From positions 1-18,012 of the forward strand of contig DATKRK010000218.1 in the NCBI GenBank assembly GCA_035532215.1: a stretch of 18,012 nucleotides of DNA, in the 5' to 3' direction. The position numbers were made by a program, and so were the translations under genes. The stretch comes from JAICIG01 sp035532215 (GTDB lineage Bacteria; Planctomycetota; Planctomycetia; Pirellulales; JAICIG01). A model generated the notes under the pieces. That model did no database searches. It was not told where the DNA came from and was given only the letters and a program-made list of their open reading frames with translations. Position 1 is the stretch's first letter. Every line of letters begins with the position of its first letter. Shown piece after piece: positions 13,719 to 18,012 of the stretch.

Positions 13719-15893
13719 TCACGGCTGCGTCGGTTGCTCGCCCGATGCATCGCCCGCAGAGGCCCCGTCCGCCTCTCCTTGCCGGAAAAAGCGGCGTTCC
13801 AACTCCTTTTTGCCCAGCGCAATGTAATAGTCGACCAGGCTGATCCGCAGCCGGCGGGGCGTGATCGTGCGGCCGGAGATCTTCTGGTACAGTTCGGCGT
13901 GCCGCTGGCGATAGGCCCGGGCGGCGGCGATGTCTTCGGCCTCGTAACCGGCCGATGCCATGGCCTCGAGCGGGCCCGCCCGAAGCGAGTCGCGGGCGTC
14001 GAGACAATCGCCGCTGCAACTGTAGGCGATCTCGTCGAGCGTCTCGACCACGGCGGCGGCCTTGGCCGCGGAAACCAGATCGGTTTCGGCGTTCACCTGC
14101 GCCGCCTTGGCCAGCGCCTGCGCCAACAGCGCATTCTCTTTGGCCGCTTCGGCCATCTTCAACCGCAGGGCCTGGAACAAGTTCGTCGAAGGCGCCAGCG
14201 TTTGCACGGCCAGCAACTGGGCGAAATGGTCGAAGATCGCCTCTTCCACTTCGCGCCGCGGATCGTACATCGGTTCGCGGCGGCCGACGAGTTGCAGCTT
14301 TTGCGAAAACATCGCGCCGGTGGGCGAGATGAAGTTGTCGCCGATCGAAAGGCCCAGTTGCGCCAGATTGGCCGTCGTGCGGCCGCCGGCGGGGAATTCG
14401 GCGATCGGAAAAAAGTCGTCGCGCGGCGCCGAACTCTTCAGCGCGCACAACAGCAGCAGGCCCGCACAGTAGGTATGCACCTTCTGGCCCTTGAGCGAGT
14501 CGGCGGCCAAGGCCGTCACGCGGTCGGTGCGAAAGTTCAGGTCGAACTGCGACTCGTTGCCGATCGCCTCGGCCGCCGCGCGGCCCATCGCCGCGGCCAC
14601 CTGCGGATCGGGATGCCGCAGAAAGCAGTAGTGCAGCGTCCGCATCAGGTAGGTCTCGACGTTCGTCGCCGGAATGCTGCTGCCGCGCTCGGGCAAGTCC
14701 ACCAGCACCATCCGCTGCACGCCGTCGCTGCCGCGCTCCAGGGCCACCACGCCCACGTGCGTGAACAGCCCCGGCGAAAGATCGGTGAACAGGTTGTAGG
14801 GCGACGGGTTGCGCATCAGCAGCCAGTCGCCCGGCTGCACCTCGAACGAGCCGAGAGAATAGCGGCCTTCGGTGACGCCTTCGCGCACGAACTTGCCGAG
14901 CCACGCGAGCAGCTCGCGACGCCGGCCGCGCCAAGGGCCCGAAAGCCGCGACTCGGGGACGCGCGATACGTAATCGTAAAGTTCGCGCGGCGTGATCGGC
15001 GGAAGCTCGCTCTCGTCGGTCGTGCCGGGCCGCGGTTCTTGCGGCAACCCGACGCGGCGGATCGTCTCGGCCACGGCGATCGTCATGTCGGGCGAAAGCC
15101 GCCCGTCGTCGAGCGCGTCGACCAATTGCGGCAACAGCGCCGCGTCGGGCGCCACGCGGGCCAGCTCCAACAGCCGATCGGAGACCGCCGGGTTCGGCTG
15201 GCCGATTATCGGCCGATTGGCCGTAATCCGCTGCCGCAGGGTGCGCCGCTCTCGCGATTGCTCGGGCGGTTGGGCCTGCGGCAAAGCGGCCGGCTGCAGC
15301 AATTGCTGCGAGAGCAGATAGGCGCCGACGGTGCTGCGCTGGGCGATCAACAGATCGAGCAGCCGGGCGAAGTCGCCGGGCTGCCGCGAGAGCTGCGGCA
15401 AGGCGGAGTTGAGCAAGTCGACTTGCAGATAGCGCAAGCGGCCCGAGAGATCGATCAATTGGTTCGTGGTCGTCAGATACGCCCGCAAGGCGTCGCGCTC
15501 GAGCGAATTGCGATCGAGGGCCGCGAATTGGCGCCGGCCTTCGAGCGTGGCGTCGAGCAGGCGATCGACGCGAGACTTGGCCGACAGCAACCGCCGCACG
15601 GCCACGAGCGTTTGCGTCGAATTGGCGTTCTCGACCCAGCCGGCCAGTGCGGCCCATTGCTCGATCGCCGAGGCGGCTTTGGCCAGTTGCTCGTTCGCCT
15701 CGGGCGAGAACGACTGGGCGTCGCGCGGCAAGGCCCGTTCGAGTTCCGCCAGCCAGCCTTCGAGCGCCGTATCGCGCGGGTCGGCCGCCCTGGCTTGTCC
15801 CGCGGCGCCCAGCGCCAGCAGCAAACCCAGTCCCAACGCCCGGTAGATTCTTTCAGCACGCACCCGCGTTCTCCGCAGTAAGTTTGTGGTCAT
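13719..15893 (-). CDS. Exported protein with YiiX-like permuted NlpC/P60 cysteine-hydrolase core
   Basis: The 724-residue protein has a signal peptide (about 16-36, cleavage near ARAAD). Residues 40-345 are a long helical, charged region without a recognised family. The core at about 350-490 has QPGDWLLM (353-360), THVGVV with H379, an acidic D399 (VLVDL) and YCAGL with C476. His before Cys is the order of circularly permuted NlpC/P60 enzymes of the YiiX/DUF830 type, which act on amide or thioester bonds. Residues 545-705 are again helical, with CSGDC (626-630). Known YiiX proteins are about 200 residues, so this is a much extended form. The ATG at 15893 has GGGAGAG about a dozen bases upstream, from a short palindrome. 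The substrate is unknown. Confidence 0.75.
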   Translation of the reverse strand: MTTNLLRRTRVRAERIYRALGLGLLLALGAAGQARAADPRDTALEGWLAELERALPRDAQSFSPEANEQLAKAASAIEQWAALAGWVENANSTQTLVAVRRLLSAKSRVDRLLDATLEGRRQFAALDRNSLERDALRAYLTTTNQLIDLSGRLRYLQVDLLNSALPQLSRQPGDFARLLDLLIAQRSTVGAYLLSQQLLQPAALPQAQPPEQSRERRTLRQRITANRPIIGQPNPAVSDRLLELARVAPDAALLPQLVDALDDGRLSPDMTIAVAETIRRVGLPQEPRPGTTDESELPPITPRELYDYVSRVPESRLSGPWRGRRRELLAWLGKFVREGVTEGRYSLGSFEVQPGDWLLMRNPSPYNLFTDLSPGLFTHVGVVALERGSDGVQRMVLVDLPERGSSIPATNVETYLMRTLHYCFLRHPDPQVAAAMGRAAAEAIGNESQFDLNFRTDRVTALAADSLKGQKVHTYCAGLLLLCALKSSAPRDDFFPIAEFPAGGRTTANLAQLGLSIGDNFISPTGAMFSQKLQLVGRREPMYDPRREVEEAIFDHFAQLLAVQTLAPSTNLFQALRLKMAEAAKENALLAQALAKAAQVNAETDLVSAAKAAAVVETLDEIAYSCSGDCLDARDSLRAGPLEAMASAGYEAEDIAAARAYRQRHAELYQKISGRTITPRRLRISLVDYYIALGKKELERRFFRQGEADGASAGDASGEQPTQP

Positions 15894-16240
15894 CCAATTC
15901 TCACTCTCCCACTAGGAGAGGTCGAGGCGAGGACTTGCCGGCTCCTTGGCCAGGGCTTCCTCTCGCCGCATAATAAGTCATTAATCCTTATGCATTGATA
16001 TACCTTGCCGCAGCCGGATCTGCCAGTCTTGCCAACCTATGCGGCAAATCCCGAAAAATCCGGCTTGCACGAGGATCGAAGCGATTCAAGGTTGCGAATG
16101 CGAGAAGCCGCGCCCCCTTTTTTTGTTCCAGCCCGCCCGGCGGCGAGTTGACCCGGAGTGGGCCAGCAACGATATTCGGTCGTGAACCTGCGGCGCGGCC
16201 GTAGTGCGACTTGTCCCGCTGAAAGCATTGGGGGATTTGC
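15894..16240. other. Divergent intergenic region upstream of YiiX-like and sulfatase genes
   Basis: No gene was recognised here. From the left it holds a small palindrome (15906-15922), an A/T-rich patch (about 15969-16005, with TAATAAGTCATTAATCC) that is the best place for promoters on both sides, and a seven-T run at 16118-16124 after a C-rich stretch without an obvious stem. Before the sulfatase ATG is GGGGGA at good spacing. Short open frames here have no ribosome sites or recognisable content. Confidence 0.5.
15906..15922. repeat. Short CTCTCC-CACTA-GGAGAG palindrome
   Basis: Six-base arms flank a 5-base loop, followed by AGGTCGAGGCGAGG. The whole has the look of a dispersed repeat fragment. 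On the minus strand it ends near the YiiX-like start and provides that gene's only Shine-Dalgarno-like purine run. Confidence 0.5.
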
Positions 16241-17893
16241 ATGCTGGCCCGAATCGAATCTGCGGCCAAAGGGCGCCTCGGCCTTTCCAAATCGTGGCGC
16301 CGGCTGCCCGTGCGACCGGCGACTTTTGCGGTTCTGCTGGCAATCGCCTTGCCGTTGGTCGAGGCGCCAACGGATGCGGACGCGGCGGAACAAGCCCAAC
16401 GTCCGAACATCGTCGTGATCCTCGCCGACGACCTGGGCTACGGCGACGTGAAATGCCTGAACCCGGAAGGGAAAATCGCCACGCCCAACATGGACCGGCT
16501 GGCGGCGGGCGGCATGATCTTCACCGACGCCCATTCGAGTTCGTCGGTCTGCACGCCCACGCGATACGGGGTACTGACAGGCCGCTACAACTGGCGCTCG
16601 CGATTGCAATCGCACGTGCAAGGCGGCTGCAGCCCGCGGCTGATCGAGCCGGGCCGGATGACGGTGGCCGCAATGCTCAAGCAGCACGGCTATCGCACGG
16701 CGGGCCTCGGGAAGTGGCACCTGGGCATGGACTGGGCGCTCAAGCCGGGGGCGCCGAAGTTCGGCGACAACATCGAAGACGGCGCCGCCGGCTGGAACGT
16801 CGATTTCACCAAGCCGATCGCGAACGGTCCAAACTCGCTCGGCTTTGATTACTACTTCGGCATCAGCGCGTCGCTCGACATGGTGCCCTATACGTTCATC
16901 GAAAACGACCATGTCGTCGCGCTGCCGACGATCGATAAGGTCTATCCGCTGATGCTCGGCCGCGAAGGGGGCAAGACTCGCGAAGGTCCCGGCGCCGAAG
17001 AGTTCGACGCCATGCAGGTGCTGCCGACGCTGACGGAGAAAGCCGTCGGCTACATCGGCCAGCGGGCCGCCGACGCGAAGGCCGGCCAGCCATTCTTCTT
17101 GTATCTGCCGCTCAATGCCCCGCACACGCCGATTCTGCCCACGCCCGAGTGGCAAGGCAAGAGCGGCCTGAATCCCTACGCCGACTTCGTGATGCAGACC
17201 GACGCCACGATCGGCGCCGTGCTCGACGCGCTCGACAAGCACAACTTGACGGGCGACACGCTGGTGATTCTGACCAGCGACAACGGCTGCTCGCCGCAGG
17301 CGAAATTCGATGAACTGCTGGCCAAAGATCACAACCCGAGCTACGTCTTTCGCGGAACCAAGGCCGACATTTTCGACGGCGGGCACCGCATTCCGTTCAT
17401 CGCCCGCTGGCCCGGCAAGATCAAGGCGGCCAGCACGAGCGACCAGCTTGTCTGCCTGACGGACGTGATGGCGACCTGCGCTGAGATCATCGGCTTCAAG
17501 CTGCCCGACGACGCGGGCGAAGACAGCGTGAGCCTGCTCCCGGCGTTCGAGGGGCGAGCGACCGCCCCGCTGCGCGAGGCCGTGGTACACCACTCGATCA
17601 ACGGTTCGTTCGCCATTCGGCAAGGCCGCTGGAAGCTCGAACTGTGTCCCGACTCGGGCGGTTGGAGCGCCCCGCGGCCGGGCCAGAAAGGCGTGGCCGG
17701 TTTGCCGCCGGTGCAGCTTTATGATCTGTCGCAAGACATCGGCGAGCGCAAGAACGTCGAGCACGAACACCCGGAGATTGTCGCCCGGCTGACCAAGCTG
17801 TTGGAAAAATACATCGCCAACGGCCGCAGCACGCCCGGCGCCAAGCAGAAGAACACGGTCGATCCCAAGATCCGCAAAACGGCCGCCCGTTAG
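16241..17893 (+). CDS. Exported type I sulfatase (formylglycine-dependent)
   Basis: The 550-residue enzyme has a signal peptide (hydrophobic run about 29-40, cleavage near DADAAE). It carries the C-x-P-x-R signature as C104-T-P-T-R108, where the cysteine is converted to formylglycine, then GRY and GLGKWHLG (155-162, with K158 and H160). Metal-binding D63/D64, D347/N348 (TSDNG) and the probable substrate contacts H295 (APHTP) and K374 (RGTKADIFDGG) are all present, so it should be active. It hydrolyses sulfate esters in the periplasm or outside, as in the many planctomycete sulfatases attacking algal polysaccharides; the exact substrate is not readable. GGGGGA precedes the ATG. The maturase gene is not in the window. 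Confidence 0.95.
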   Translation: MLARIESAAKGRLGLSKSWRRLPVRPATFAVLLAIALPLVEAPTDADAAEQAQRPNIVVILADDLGYGDVKCLNPEGKIATPNMDRLAAGGMIFTDAHSSSSVCTPTRYGVLTGRYNWRSRLQSHVQGGCSPRLIEPGRMTVAAMLKQHGYRTAGLGKWHLGMDWALKPGAPKFGDNIEDGAAGWNVDFTKPIANGPNSLGFDYYFGISASLDMVPYTFIENDHVVALPTIDKVYPLMLGREGGKTREGPGAEEFDAMQVLPTLTEKAVGYIGQRAADAKAGQPFFLYLPLNAPHTPILPTPEWQGKSGLNPYADFVMQTDATIGAVLDALDKHNLTGDTLVILTSDNGCSPQAKFDELLAKDHNPSYVFRGTKADIFDGGHRIPFIARWPGKIKAASTSDQLVCLTDVMATCAEIIGFKLPDDAGEDSVSLLPAFEGRATAPLREAVVHHSINGSFAIRQGRWKLELCPDSGGWSAPRPGQKGVAGLPPVQLYDLSQDIGERKNVEHEHPEIVARLTKLLEKYIANGRSTPGAKQKNTVDPKIRKTAAR

Positions 17894-17898
17894 CGCAT

Positions 17899-18012
17899 GG
17901 AGGGACGGGCGCCCCCGCCCGTCCAACGGAGGGACGGGCGCCCTCGCCCGATTCGAACACGCCGGGCGTGGGCGCCCGGCCCTCCCTTACAAAACGTCGG
18001 GCGAGGGCGCCC
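17899..18012. repeat. Cluster of four copies of a GGAGGGACGGGCGCCC repeat
   Basis: A 23-bp unit GGAGGGACGGGCGCCC-(C/T)-CGCCCG occurs at 17899-17921 and 17928-17950. A diverged inverted copy is at 17964-17986, and a further inverted copy at 17998-18012 is cut by the window edge. Each unit is itself a GGGCGCCC-centred palindrome. The cluster starts 5 bases past the sulfatase stop and is a different family from the other repeats in this window. It may form hairpins that end or protect the sulfatase transcript. Confidence 0.85.

Noticed and set aside
13605..15881. Long plus-strand open frame (758 codons) opposite the YiiX-like gene
   Set aside because: It is rich in Arg, Gly and Gln with no domain, the usual antisense product of a high-GC gene. 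The minus-strand protein has a signal peptide and a catalytic core.
16037..17926. Long minus-strand open frame opposite the sulfatase
   Set aside because: The plus strand carries a full sulfatase with all catalytic residues. The opposite frame has no ribosome site or recognisable motif.

Overview
The window looks like a chromosomal segment of a high-GC planctomycete, most likely of the Pirellulales type. This is inferred from gene content (a one-operon bc complex plus caa3 oxidase, a formylglycine-type sulfatase, an IS66-like element, a serine recombinase remnant) and from several unrelated families of short palindromic repeats between genes. No rRNA, tRNA or CRISPR array was seen.

Left edge (1-680): the end of an IS66-like insertion sequence (boundary at 140/141) cuts the N-terminus of a large serine recombinase. 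A gene-free stretch follows, carrying a good intrinsic terminator (521-548) for the operon to its right.

Positions 681-8427, all on the minus strand, form one respiratory operon read right to left: ctaC (CuA subunit with a C-terminal cytochrome c), ctaD, ctaE, a 422-residue membrane protein made of two copies of one unit, a dihaem cytochrome c, a Rieske protein, and a cytochrome b with a fused C-terminal cytochrome c. Together they encode quinol oxidation, periplasmic electron transfer and oxygen reduction. With four c haems covalently built into subunits and no free monohaem cytochrome c gene, the products could work as a quinol:oxygen supercomplex. A 180-bp palindrome cluster separates ctaC from ctaD, and a sigma70-like promoter lies before ctaC.

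Positions 8604-10496 (plus) encode an exported alpha-amino-acid ester hydrolase-like enzyme. Convergent to it are two minus-strand genes (10635-13606): a CtaG oxidase-assembly domain fused to a membrane polyferredoxin, and a small FixH/YtkA-like exported protein. These probably serve copper delivery to the oxidase. A 21-bp-arm palindromic repeat is translated in frame exactly in the linker between the two fused domains.

Positions 13719-15893 (minus) encode an exported protein with a YiiX-like permuted NlpC/P60 core in a large helical frame. After a 347-bp divergent spacer comes an exported sulfatase (16241-17893, plus), followed to the window edge by a cluster of a fourth repeat family.

The most novel candidates are the duplicated membrane protein inside the oxidase operon, the CtaG-polyferredoxin fusion with its repeat-built linker, and the fully c-haem-tethered bc-caa3 cassette.
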